Source: Bacteroidaceae bacterium | Lineage (GTDB): Bacteria > Bacteroidota > Bacteroidia > Bacteroidales > Bacteroidaceae | Direction: 5' to 3' | Length of the DNA: 64,000 nt | Assembly: GCA_024688885.1 (NCBI GenBank) | Contig: JAILDV010000010.1 | Span: 62,001-126,000 of the forward strand | Part shown: positions 35,284 to 43,184 of the stretch, in pieces | Layout of the letters: each line of letters opens with the position of its first letter | Position numbering within the stretch: position 1 is the stretch's first letter | Program-made: the position numbers and the translations under genes | Notes under the pieces: generated by a model | Seen by the model: only the letters and a program-made list of their open reading frames with translations | Told to the model about the DNA's origin: nothing | Database searches by the model: none

Positions 35284-36585
35284 TCATTCCTTGTGGTCGA
35301 TGATTTTCACAAAAGCCGTAACTGTGAAAGTCACCAAGCAGAAGGCCATGACAATCCAGAAGAAGCTCTGGTAGCCAATGTTTTCGGAGATGAGACCCGA
35401 CACCATGCCGGGAATCATCACACCACCGAGGTACTGACCTGCCGTACAGATAGAGAAGACTGTTGTGGAGTGTTCGCCACGAGAGAAGGTGACGAGGTAG
35501 AGGGTGTATGCCGCAAAGCCAAGACCGTAGCCTATCTGTTCAATGCAGACACAGGAGCCGATGAGCCAAAGGTTGTCGGTGGGGTAATAACTGAGATAGA
35601 CATAAACGATGTCGGGCAAGGTGATGCAGAGCACGAGAGGCCACAGGCACTTCTTCAAGCCCCATTTCGACACCGCCCAACCACCGACGATGCCGCCAAG
35701 CAGCAAACCTATGACGCCCAAAGTGCCATAGATGAAGCCGAAATCGACATCACTCATGCCCAAGCCACCTTCAGCTGTGGTGCGTGTAAGGAACAGCGGC
35801 ACAATTTTGGTCAGCAGTCCTTCAGGAAGGCGGAACAGGAGGATGAAGCAGAGGGCAGAGATGAGGTGCGGCTTGGTGAAGAACACCTCCAGGGTACGTC
35901 CAAACTCATGCAACTTCTCCTGAAAGTCGAAACGATTGTGCACGGTTTCCACCCTGGGAAGGATGAAAGCATGATACAAACCCAAGAGGAACATGAGGAT
36001 GCCAAGGATGAGGAAAACGACCATCCAAGATGCGGAGATCGATTGGAGTGAAAAGTGAAAAGTGAAAAGTGAAAAATCTAAGGAGCCCGTCTCTTTCATC
36101 TTTTCTTGCAAGAAACCAGCCAAAAGGACGAGTCCTCCCTGCCCTATCACCATGCCGATGCGATAGAAGGTGTTGCGCACTCCCACATAGAGTTCCTGCT
36201 CTTTGTCGGGCAGTCCGATGATGTAGAAGCCATCGGCAGAGATGTCGTGAGTGGCACTGGCAAAGGCAATGAGCATGAAGATGGCGAAAGAACCTTGCAG
36301 CCAGAAAGAGGTGGGCAAGGTGAAGGCGACGAGTGCCAAGGCAACTCCCATGAAGAATTGCATAGACACAATCCACCAGCGTTTCGTCTTAAGATTGTCA
36401 ATAATGGGACTCCAGATAGGTTTGATGACCCACGGCAAGCCGAGCCAACCAGTATAAACCGTAATTTGTCCATCGGTCAGTCCCAGTTCTTTGAACATGA
36501 TGACCGAGATAAGCATCACCGCCGAAAACGGCAATGCCTCGCCCAGATAAAGGCTGGGCACCCATGAATACGCTTTTGATTTCAC
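35284..36585 (-). CDS. MFS permease, AmpG-like, with in-frame repeat insertion
   Basis: A 433-residue, 12-helix transporter. The start (SYLGEALPFSAV-like LYLGEALPFSAV, ELGLTDGQITVYTGWLGLPWVIKPIWSPI) resembles AmpG muropeptide permeases. The central loop near residue 170 contains LDFSLFTFHFSL, the translation of a GTGAAAA heptamer array (36048-36075) on the opposite strand. Last gene of a four-gene minus-strand set with a GT2-DUF4922 protein, a SpoIID protein and a second MFS permease, which suggests uptake of cell-wall fragments. Substrate inferred. Confidence 0.8.
   Translation of the reverse strand: MKSKAYSWVPSLYLGEALPFSAVMLISVIMFKELGLTDGQITVYTGWLGLPWVIKPIWSPIIDNLKTKRWWIVSMQFFMGVALALVAFTLPTSFWLQGSFAIFMLIAFASATHDISADGFYIIGLPDKEQELYVGVRNTFYRIGMVIGQGGLVLLAGFLQEKMKETGSLDFSLFTFHFSLQSISASWMVVFLILGILMFLLGLYHAFILPRVETVHNRFDFQEKLHEFGRTLEVFFTKPHLISALCFILLFRLPEGLLTKIVPLFLTRTTAEGGLGMSDVDFGFIYGTLGVIGLLLGGIVGGWAVSKWGLKKCLWPLVLCITLPDIVYVYLSYYPTDNLWLIGSCVCIEQIGYGLGFAAYTLYLVTFSRGEHSTTVFSICTAGQYLGGVMIPGMVSGLISENIGYQSFFWIVMAFCLVTFTVTAFVKIIDHKE
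36048..36080. repeat. Heptamer array (GTGAAAA)4 inside the AmpG-like gene
   Basis: Four perfect GTGAAAA units at 36048-36075 followed by ATCTAAG, identical in layout to the left array at 25745. Read on the gene strand it is CTTAGAT-(TTTTCAC)4. Confidence 0.9.
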
Positions 36586-36616
36586 TTTTTCTATTTTTAA
36601 GGTTAATTACTATTTA

Positions 36617-37903
36617 TCACTTGTCTACACCCATAAGCAAATACTTTTTCGTCTTGCAGAGCGCCAGCAGAACCCATGCCAACGGAGCAATAGCCACACA
36701 CAACTTGAAGAAGGTGCTATACCCCAGTTCGGAACAGAGCCATCCAGACACCGCCATCGGCACCACCATCAGACTTGCCACCATCGGCAGGTAGAGAAAG
36801 TTGGTGACATTACGGTAACGCTGCTCGGAGATATATGGCACATACACACGGCAAACATTGAGTCCAAACCCAAAGAAAAGCTGGGCGACGAACGTCATGC
36901 AACACAGCAAGAACATATTGTCCAATTGTGGCTGCCGTGCCATCAGCATATAGGGAACTGGCGACAAGGTCAGCACCACAGCCGTCATGCCAAACATGCT
37001 CCTATTCCCATACCTTCTCATCAAGGCACGACCCAATGCAATGCCAATGGAAAATGCCAGCACGCCAATTGTTCCCTGTGCAAAACCCACATCCTGAAAC
37101 GAGCAATCTAGACCGCCACGCTCAGAGGACGCCAAAAGGAAGAACACGCGTGGGTTGAACATAAGCGACTGAGGCAACAGTAAAAAGAAGAGGCTCAGCA
37201 GAATGGGGAATATGTGAGGCTTCTGTCGAATGCGCGACACGATGTGCCATTCATTCTTCACAGTATCCGCCACACTCTCGTACCGATAGGGCTGAGGCAC
37301 CCGAAGATGGGGCAAAACCACCAAATTGAGCACACAAAACACAAGGAAGCCTCCAGCCACCAGCGAACTCTCCATCGCCCATGCCTTCTGATAACTGCGG
37401 AAAAACACCTCGAAAAAACCAGCAACGATGATGAGCACACCATACGTCACAACCAAAGCCATCTGGGAAGACACCATCTTTGTATTACCATACAAACGCT
37501 GCTCCCTCGGTTCAAGCATTCGGGCGTAATACATCCGAGACAAGAGTTCATGCCACGCACACAGGCAAGACAGCACATACAGGAACACAAACAACAGCCA
37601 AGCCCTCACCTTGGCTTCCGAAATATACACGGCGATGCCCATCAGACACACGAACATCGTCAGTTCCACCCAATGCAGACGACGTTTGAACGATCCCGCC
37701 TTCCTCACCTTGCTGTACAAATAGGACTTCATCACCCACGGCAAAAAGAGCAATCCACTATACAAGGCAGCCATCCCTTCGTCAGCACCAAACTGCAAGA
37801 ACATCAGCACCGCCACAAACATCACCACTGCCGCAGGAATCTCTTCTGCGACACAAAGACTTGGAATCCAAATCCACGGGCTATATTGCTTCTTCTTCAC
37901 CAC
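36617..37903 (-). CDS. Second MFS permease of the cell-wall cluster
   Basis: A 428-residue membrane protein with about 12 hydrophobic segments, distantly similar in its start to the AmpG-like neighbour (SPWIWIPSLCVAEEIPAAVVMF). The central cytoplasmic loop lies near residues 205-225. Its start overlaps the end of the SpoIID gene by seven bases and it precedes the AmpG-like gene by 31 bases, so both permeases are likely co-expressed. Substrate not visible. Confidence 0.78.
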   Translation of the reverse strand: MVKKKQYSPWIWIPSLCVAEEIPAAVVMFVAVLMFLQFGADEGMAALYSGLLFLPWVMKSYLYSKVRKAGSFKRRLHWVELTMFVCLMGIAVYISEAKVRAWLLFVFLYVLSCLCAWHELLSRMYYARMLEPREQRLYGNTKMVSSQMALVVTYGVLIIVAGFFEVFFRSYQKAWAMESSLVAGGFLVFCVLNLVVLPHLRVPQPYRYESVADTVKNEWHIVSRIRQKPHIFPILLSLFFLLLPQSLMFNPRVFFLLASSERGGLDCSFQDVGFAQGTIGVLAFSIGIALGRALMRRYGNRSMFGMTAVVLTLSPVPYMLMARQPQLDNMFLLCCMTFVAQLFFGFGLNVCRVYVPYISEQRYRNVTNFLYLPMVASLMVVPMAVSGWLCSELGYSTFFKLCVAIAPLAWVLLALCKTKKYLLMGVDK

Positions 37904-39108
37904 TCCTTTGTCAATTCAGCATGTGGATAATAAAACGACAATATCTCATCATAGGGAAACCCTTGGTCACCCATCACCGCAGCACCAATCTGACACAGTC
38001 CCACACCATGCCCCCACCCTTTTCCATGCAGGGTGAAGCCGTCAGATGTCTTCTCCACCTCAAAAGCAGAAGAATAGAGATGCGAATCGCTCAGCCATTT
38101 CCTGATTTCCAATTCCTTGCCCACGGTGACCGTCCGTTTCTCACCCACCACCTTTAGGGTGATGATGCGACCAGACGCACCACGTTCCTTAGGAACAAGG
38201 TCAAGAACACGTCCAAAATCAATGCCTGACTTCCTCTTAACCAATTCACTCAGTTCCTCCGAGGTGTAATGTACCTCCCATCGGTAGAAATCAGTTGTTT
38301 CCTGGTCATAGTTGTTCAGCACCTGCGATAGAACACGCGTGTCCCTCGTATTGCAATATGGGTCAGGTTTTGCCACCAAATACGGATGACGGATATTCTC
38401 CCAACAAGACTCAAAAAACTCCGTCACACCTCCACAGCATTTCGAGAAACGGGCATCACAAACCTTTCCTTCGTACGTCAACACCAATCCACGGGTAGCC
38501 TCAATCGCCTCAACCACCTGCGGATTCGACTGGCGCGTAATTCCTTGATAGCGCTGGCAATGGTCATCAGCGCACACATCAAACCCCGTATGCGCTTCAT
38601 TATCATACCATCGGAGGATGTGGTCAGTTGACGATTGACAGTTGACAGTTGACAATTGACAGTTATCGTTATCGTTAGGGTTAGAGTTAAGGTTATCGTT
38701 ATGATTAAGAATGCGCAAGAGCCAGCTGCGCGAAATGACGGCATGAGCCTTCAAAAGTTCGAGCGAGGCATTGGCACTCATCTCACTACTGATGACGCTG
38801 GTCAGATAAGTCTCTACAGGCACCACATTGATGGCTCTCACCAGCCCTTCTTCCAACTTCAGCAATAAGGCTCCGCAAAAGGTCTGCTCCTCCTTGCGCT
38901 CCCAATGAAAACCGATACCGATAGTCACGTCCTTCAACGTGAACGTAGCATTCTTTTCAACGGGTACAAAAAGACGCTCGCCAGCAGACGGTGTGAAGCT
39001 ACATTCCCCCACAAAAGGCTTCTCATCCAGCATGTACACCGAATGGAAAACCACGTGTAATTCACGTGCTTTCATGATGCCCACTCTCACACTTCTTTCC
39101 TGTCCCAT
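37897..39108 (-). CDS. SpoIID/LytB-domain protein with in-frame repeat insertion
   Basis: SpoIID-family proteins cleave or remodel peptidoglycan glycan strands, or enhance amidases. Domain landmarks: VPVETYLTSVISSEMSANASLELLKAHAVISRSW (about 95-130), DVCADDHCQRYQG near 177, FSKCCGGVTEFFE near 222 and the C-terminal GKGWGHGVGLCQIGAAVMG near 370. No signal peptide is visible, unusual for a wall enzyme. Between these blocks a low-complexity stretch at about 134-160 (NDNLNSNPNDNDNCQLSTV) comes from a repeat array at 38627-38709. Confidence 0.85.
   Translation of the reverse strand: MGQERSVRVGIMKARELHVVFHSVYMLDEKPFVGECSFTPSAGERLFVPVEKNATFTLKDVTIGIGFHWERKEEQTFCGALLLKLEEGLVRAINVVPVETYLTSVISSEMSANASLELLKAHAVISRSWLLRILNHNDNLNSNPNDNDNCQLSTVNCQSSTDHILRWYDNEAHTGFDVCADDHCQRYQGITRQSNPQVVEAIEATRGLVLTYEGKVCDARFSKCCGGVTEFFESCWENIRHPYLVAKPDPYCNTRDTRVLSQVLNNYDQETTDFYRWEVHYTSEELSELVKRKSGIDFGRVLDLVPKERGASGRIITLKVVGEKRTVTVGKELEIRKWLSDSHLYSSAFEVEKTSDGFTLHGKGWGHGVGLCQIGAAVMGDQGFPYDEILSFYYPHAELTKEW
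38627..38709. repeat. Compound heptamer and hexamer array inside the SpoIID gene
   Basis: Five 7-bp units (GTTGACG, ATTGACA, GTTGACA, GTTGACA, ATTGACA; 38627-38661) are joined to eight 6-bp units of GTTATC type (38662-38709). The hexamers give an Asn-x dipeptide repeat on the gene strand, the heptamers an NCQLSTV repeat as in rsmF. Confidence 0.9.
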
Positions 39109-39141
39109 ATTGCCAACTTAAACACACCTCTGTGCTCATCA

Positions 39142-41649
39142 CTATTTACCACCTTCAATTTTCTTTACAATCTTGGCCTCCTCTTCTGGCGTGATGCCAC
39201 ATTCCTGAATGATGGATTTAGCCAAGTCCGCATTCATCTTGTCGTAGTCACACTTACGAGGGGTTATCAGCATGCCTCCCATATCAAGGGCACCTGGACT
39301 TACCAGCACCTGCTCATTCCCCTCCTTAAAATAGCAATCAGGACGGTGTTTTGTACGTGGAATAATTACACTGACAACACGCTCATCCCCTTCCGTTGCA
39401 CCCGATTGCGACCACGCCATGACATTCATCATCGGTTCCGTTTCACCTTCCCGCACAGGAAGAGAACGATACACTTTCTCGAACAATAGTTTGTTAGCCT
39501 GAGGTGTGCGGGTGATAATGACGAAGCCCGGGCAGAGATAGTTTTGGAGACAGAACACACCCATGCTGCAAGCCGCCAGACACCTAGTATTAGCCTCCAC
39601 ACGCTCATCCTCACCGACAGGCAAGATGCAAGAAAGATGAGGCTGATATAAATCACGCCAATCACGCTCCAATGGAACCACACCCCGACTGCCTGCTTGG
39701 AAATGCATGTGGTCAGGGGCGCTTGCACCGCACAAAGGACCATTATAGAAGACAAACATATCCTTCAACTGCATGGCAATCTTCATCATGTCTTCGTAAT
39801 GCTCCAAAATCTGCTGTTTACGATGGTGCCTCAACGGAATGGTGAAGTGTTTAGGAAGAATTGGATTAGGATTGAGCAACAGATAATACCTCTTCAGCAG
39901 CGGGCTACTGATTTGCTCCTCCGGTCGGTTCGCTTCACAAAGGAAACATGGGCGTTGTTTGAGGGTTGCTGCGTCCACCTTCGCACCAGTCGACACGATA
40001 CGAGCAGGATTATATTGTGCCGACAGACGGCATCCGTCCATTTCCATTTCCGACACCGACACGTCGTTCAAATGCTCATAGTTCTCACGGGCGTTTTTCC
40101 AGATGGGCAATTGTGCCTCAAACAGTTTGTTGGCAATGTCATCACTCACACAGCCCTGCCAATATTCATTCAATCGTTGGCGACCAATGATTTCAATGGC
40201 ACGGATACTATCCTTGTAATTATTATTGCGCGTCACCTGTTCGGGAGTCAGCGACGCATCACTATTACCCTCCCAACGGCGGCACAAATACAGTTCATCA
40301 TAGATTCTGCCAATCTTATACTTGCGACTGAAAGCCAAGCCCACCGCATAGTCCTCGCCATAAGACGTGTTCGGCATGCCAATCTCCCGAAGCATTGGAG
40401 TAAAAAATGCACGTGGAGCACCCAAACCATTGATTCGTAATGCATTATTACGACCATTATCAGGTGTCCACTCACGATGGTCAATCAACCCTGGAGGCAA
40501 TGTTTCCAATTGGAAGTTGCACATTCGATAAGAACCTATCACCATGGCACAACGTTCCTCATAGAACTTGTCCACGATGCGCTGCAAGGTATCCGTACCA
40601 CTATACAAATCATCGCTATCCAACTGGATGGCAAAGCGTCCGCACCGCTCATCGTTGAAAGCAAGGCTCCAGCACCCACCTATGCCCAAATCTTTCCGCG
40701 TCGGAACAATATGCACCACACGGGAGTCTTCAGCAACTAATTTCTGAATGACTTCCGTTGTACCATCCGTTGAAAGATTGTCCACTACCATCACGTTAAA
40801 CTCAAAGGATGCACGCTGTGACAAAGCACTCCTGATAGCATCCTCAATCGTCTTCACACGGTTTCTCACTGGAATGATGACTGACGCTTCTCGTTCAAAG
40901 TCGCAGCGTTCAACCGATACATCCACAATGCTTTCGGGTTCAATATAAGCGCCTATCAGCTTAAGGTGTTTCGTACACACCAGTTCGCGTTCCCTCTGCA
41001 CGTCTCGATTACGTGGATTCACATAATCAAATTGTTTCTCCCCACTCGTGCGCAAATCCAATTCTTCCTCCGTGTAGAGCAATTCACCGATATGGAACAA
41101 ATCCGTCTGGGGCTTTCTGCGCAAACAGAACAACTGCACGTCATACCAGCCCGAATACTTGTAATCCTCATTCGGAAAAACATTCACATACTCCTGTAAC
41201 ATGGAGGCTTTGAACAGCATGACCGAACCAAAATCGAAGTCATCGCGTATGCTGCCTTGGGAAGTATTTAGAGTGGGATATTTCATCGTTTCACCATTCT
41301 TCACCACATAGCGGTCTGCATACACCACGGAGGAGTCCACACTGCTTGCCACCGACCACATACGGTATATAGCGCGATAGCCAAAAGTGATGGAAGTATT
41401 TGCTGTACACACAAGTGCATATTGAGCACGCAACGCGTCGGTTATCTTCTTAATGGTCATGGAGCTGCGGTAATCATCCACCCGAATCACCTCACACCCC
41501 TCGAACGGGCAGGGTTCGTCTCCCCCCAACAACACATAAATCTTGCTCACCAGCGGCTCATCTTTCAACTGTTTCAATGTAACCGCTGTTGTCTCTGCAT
41601 CGGCATAGAGCACAAACGCATCTATCGCCGAATTAATATTGCCTTTCAT
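39142..41649 (-). CDS. GT2 glycosyltransferase fused to a DUF4922 (GalT/HIT-like) domain
   Basis: An 835-residue fusion. Residues about 1-235 look like a diverged glycosyltransferase-like module; 245-480 is a clear GT2 domain (ASVIIPVRNRVKTIEDAI, MVVDNLSTDGT, metal-binding LDSDDLY); about 555-760 is a DUF4922 module with FLCEANRPEEQ and the HIT-superfamily motif DHMHFQ (H-x-H-x-Q) seen in GalT and Ap4A/GDP-galactose phosphorylases. It may therefore join nucleotide-sugar handling and sugar transfer. First gene of the cluster with SpoIID and two permeases, pointing to glycan salvage. The pathway is inference. Confidence 0.82.
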   Translation of the reverse strand: MKGNINSAIDAFVLYADAETTAVTLKQLKDEPLVSKIYVLLGGDEPCPFEGCEVIRVDDYRSSMTIKKITDALRAQYALVCTANTSITFGYRAIYRMWSVASSVDSSVVYADRYVVKNGETMKYPTLNTSQGSIRDDFDFGSVMLFKASMLQEYVNVFPNEDYKYSGWYDVQLFCLRRKPQTDLFHIGELLYTEEELDLRTSGEKQFDYVNPRNRDVQRERELVCTKHLKLIGAYIEPESIVDVSVERCDFEREASVIIPVRNRVKTIEDAIRSALSQRASFEFNVMVVDNLSTDGTTEVIQKLVAEDSRVVHIVPTRKDLGIGGCWSLAFNDERCGRFAIQLDSDDLYSGTDTLQRIVDKFYEERCAMVIGSYRMCNFQLETLPPGLIDHREWTPDNGRNNALRINGLGAPRAFFTPMLREIGMPNTSYGEDYAVGLAFSRKYKIGRIYDELYLCRRWEGNSDASLTPEQVTRNNNYKDSIRAIEIIGRQRLNEYWQGCVSDDIANKLFEAQLPIWKNARENYEHLNDVSVSEMEMDGCRLSAQYNPARIVSTGAKVDAATLKQRPCFLCEANRPEEQISSPLLKRYYLLLNPNPILPKHFTIPLRHHRKQQILEHYEDMMKIAMQLKDMFVFYNGPLCGASAPDHMHFQAGSRGVVPLERDWRDLYQPHLSCILPVGEDERVEANTRCLAACSMGVFCLQNYLCPGFVIITRTPQANKLLFEKVYRSLPVREGETEPMMNVMAWSQSGATEGDERVVSVIIPRTKHRPDCYFKEGNEQVLVSPGALDMGGMLITPRKCDYDKMNADLAKSIIQECGITPEEEAKIVKKIEGGK

Positions 41650-41672
41650 ATTGTAATATTATTAGTTGCTTG

Positions 41673-41680
41673 CAAAGGTA
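41673..41680 (-). promoter_or_regulatory. Minus-strand promoter box (TACCTTTG)
   Basis: The complement reads TACCTTTG, 24 bases before the GT2-DUF4922 start; a heptamer array begins 14 bases upstream of it on that strand. Confidence 0.65.
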
Positions 41681-41693
41681 AGAAATAAAAGCG

Positions 41694-41803
41694 AAAATTA
41701 AAAACTAAAACACAAAAACTAAAAATAAAAGGATTTTTTTACAGAATAATAGTCTTTGTCGCCGAAACTTTTAATTATTAGCTTTTAGTTATTAGTTATT
41801 TTC
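41694..41803. repeat. Two heptamer arrays between divergent promoters
   Basis: 41694-41728 has five AAAACTA-type units; 41769-41803 has five TTTTAGT/TATTAGT-type units, roughly complementary to the first. Each abuts a promoter: the minus-strand box at 41673-41680 and the plus-strand box at 41806-41813. The 40 bases between them show nothing further. Confidence 0.7.
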
Positions 41804-41805
41804 CG

Positions 41806-41813
41806 TACCTTTG
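41806..41813 (+). promoter_or_regulatory. Promoter -7 box (TACCTTTG)
   Basis: TACCTTTG, giving a leader of about 105-110 bases before the queuosine transporter start; the leader holds the three hairpins at 41833-41922. Confidence 0.7.
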
Positions 41814-41832
41814 CACCCGATTTGCAAAAATC

Positions 41833-41922
41833 CGAGTGCCTGAACACCTCGTAAAAACAGGCGTGTACCAGACAACCACGTTAAAAACCAGCGAGTGCTT
41901 GACAAACCTCGTAAAAAACAAG
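41833..41922 (+). promoter_or_regulatory. Three tandem preQ1-I-like riboswitch hairpins
   Basis: Three 28-31-base units, each a 4-bp stem, an 11-12-base loop and an A-rich tail: copy 1 CGAG/CTCG (41833, 41848), copy 2 CGTG/CACG (41862, 41877), copy 3 CGAG/CTCG (41892, 41908). In copies 1 and 3 four loop bases can pair with the tail (CCTG with CAGG; CTTG with CAAG), the H-type pseudoknot of the preQ1-I aptamer, with covarying bases. Copy 2 has loop CCAG and tail CCAG, which do not pair. Downstream genes are a queuosine precursor transporter and queF, the expected targets. Identification is by eye. Confidence 0.62.
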
Positions 41923-41927
41923 AACAA

Positions 41928-42677
41928 ATGAATAACGTAGAAACAAAAGTTTACCCAAACAAGCAGGTAAGCGTTTCCTTCATGATTGCAGGAATCGTGT
42001 TCTGTATCTGCCTTGTAGCATCCAATCTTCTCGAAACCAAAGTATTCCGTGCATGGGGTTCCATCACATTGACCTGCGGTTTCTTAGTTTTCCCCATTTC
42101 TTACATCCTCAACGACGTCATAGCCGAAGTATGGGGCTATCGCAAAGCCAGACTCATCATTTGGCTGGGCTTTCTCATGAACTTTTTCGTTGTAGGCTTA
42201 GGAGGCATTGCCTGCGCACTTCCTGCAGCCGTAGAGGGTAGCGACGATGCCTTTAAACAGGTGTTTGCTTTTGCCCCCCAGGTAGCTGTGGCAAGTTTGC
42301 TCGCTTTCATCGTCGGTTCCTTCCTTAATGCCTTGGTGATGAGCAAAATGAAAATGGCAGACCGCCACAAGGGGAAATTCGAATTTCACTTCTCCATAAG
42401 AGCCGTCCTTTCCACGCTTGTTGGTGAGAGTGCCGATTCCCTCATTTTCTTCCCCTTGGCATTCTATGCCCTCCCCTATCTTTTTATGGGTGAGCCTCAA
42501 CTGCCCTTGCCCATCATGCTTGAACTGATGATTACACAAGTCGTTGCCAAAACACTCTACGAAATCATTGTATTGCCCATCACCATCCAAGTGGTCAAGT
42601 TCGTGAAAAGATTCGACCACACTGACGTATACGATGAGAACATCAGCTACAGTGCATTCAAAATCAGCGAAATCTAA
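41928..42677 (+). CDS. Queuosine precursor transporter, YhhQ/VUT family
   Basis: Inner-membrane importer of queuosine precursors such as preQ0 or preQ1. The start at 41928 (MNNVETKVYPNKQVSVSFMIAG) gives 249 residues; the GTG at 41895 lies inside the leader hairpins and is rejected. The family signature LVASNLLETKVF near residue 29 and SYILNDVIAEVWGYRKAR near 58 are present, as is the late LSTLVGESADSLIFFPLAFY. Six or seven membrane segments. queF follows 21 bases after the stop, and the leader carries riboswitch-like hairpins, so use in queuosine supply is well supported. Confidence 0.92.
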   Translation: MNNVETKVYPNKQVSVSFMIAGIVFCICLVASNLLETKVFRAWGSITLTCGFLVFPISYILNDVIAEVWGYRKARLIIWLGFLMNFFVVGLGGIACALPAAVEGSDDAFKQVFAFAPQVAVASLLAFIVGSFLNALVMSKMKMADRHKGKFEFHFSIRAVLSTLVGESADSLIFFPLAFYALPYLFMGEPQLPLPIMLELMITQVVAKTLYEIIVLPITIQVVKFVKRFDHTDVYDENISYSAFKISEI

Positions 42678-42698
42678 CAACAATCAATTTGTACGACT

Positions 42699-43166
42699 AT
42701 GGAAAAAATGCGTGAAAACGAGGGTTTACAATCTCTCGGCAAAAAAACAGAATACCGTCAGGACTATGCTCCTGAGGTGTTGGAAACCTTCCAAAATAAG
42801 CACCCGGAAAACGACTACTGGGTACAATTCAACTGCCCTGAGTTCACCTCTTTGTGTCCCATTACAGGACAGCCCGATTTCGCTGAAATCCGCATCTCAT
42901 ATCTGCCCGACCAGCGTATGGTGGAGAGCAAGTCGCTCAAGCTCTATCTCTTCTCCTTCCGCAACCACGGAGATTTCCATGAAGATTGTGTGAACATCAT
43001 CATGAAAGACCTCATCAAATTGATGGATCCCAAGTACATCGAGGTCACTGGCATCTTCACACCTCGTGGCGGCATCAGCATCTATCCATACGCCAACTAC
43101 GGACGTCCAGGCACCAAGTATGAAGAACTGGCAAACTTCCGACTCATGAACCACAACATGAAGTAA
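42699..43166 (+). CDS. queF: NADPH-dependent 7-cyano-7-deazaguanine (preQ0) reductase
   Basis: Reduces preQ0 to preQ1 in queuosine synthesis. The 155-residue protein is the short, unimodular QueF. It has [14 protein letters not shown] with catalytic Cys55 and the QueF NADPH motif [21 protein letters not shown] near residue 77. It is in one operon with the transporter and ends 18 bases before the convergent btuC-like gene. Confidence 0.96.
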   Translation: MEKMRENEGLQSLGKKTEYRQDYAPEVLETFQNKHPENDYWVQFNCPEFTSLCPITGQPDFAEIRISYLPDQRMVESKSLKLYLFSFRNHGDFHEDCVNIIMKDLIKLMDPKYIEVTGIFTPRGGISIYPYANYGRPGTKYEELANFRLMNHNMK

Positions 43167-43184
43167 GTCGAAAGGGACATTTGG

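Noticed and set aside
41862..41889. Complete preQ1-like pseudoknot in the middle hairpin
   Set aside because: The stem is conserved, but loop CCAG and tail CCAG cannot pair, so this copy is not claimed as a functional aptamer.
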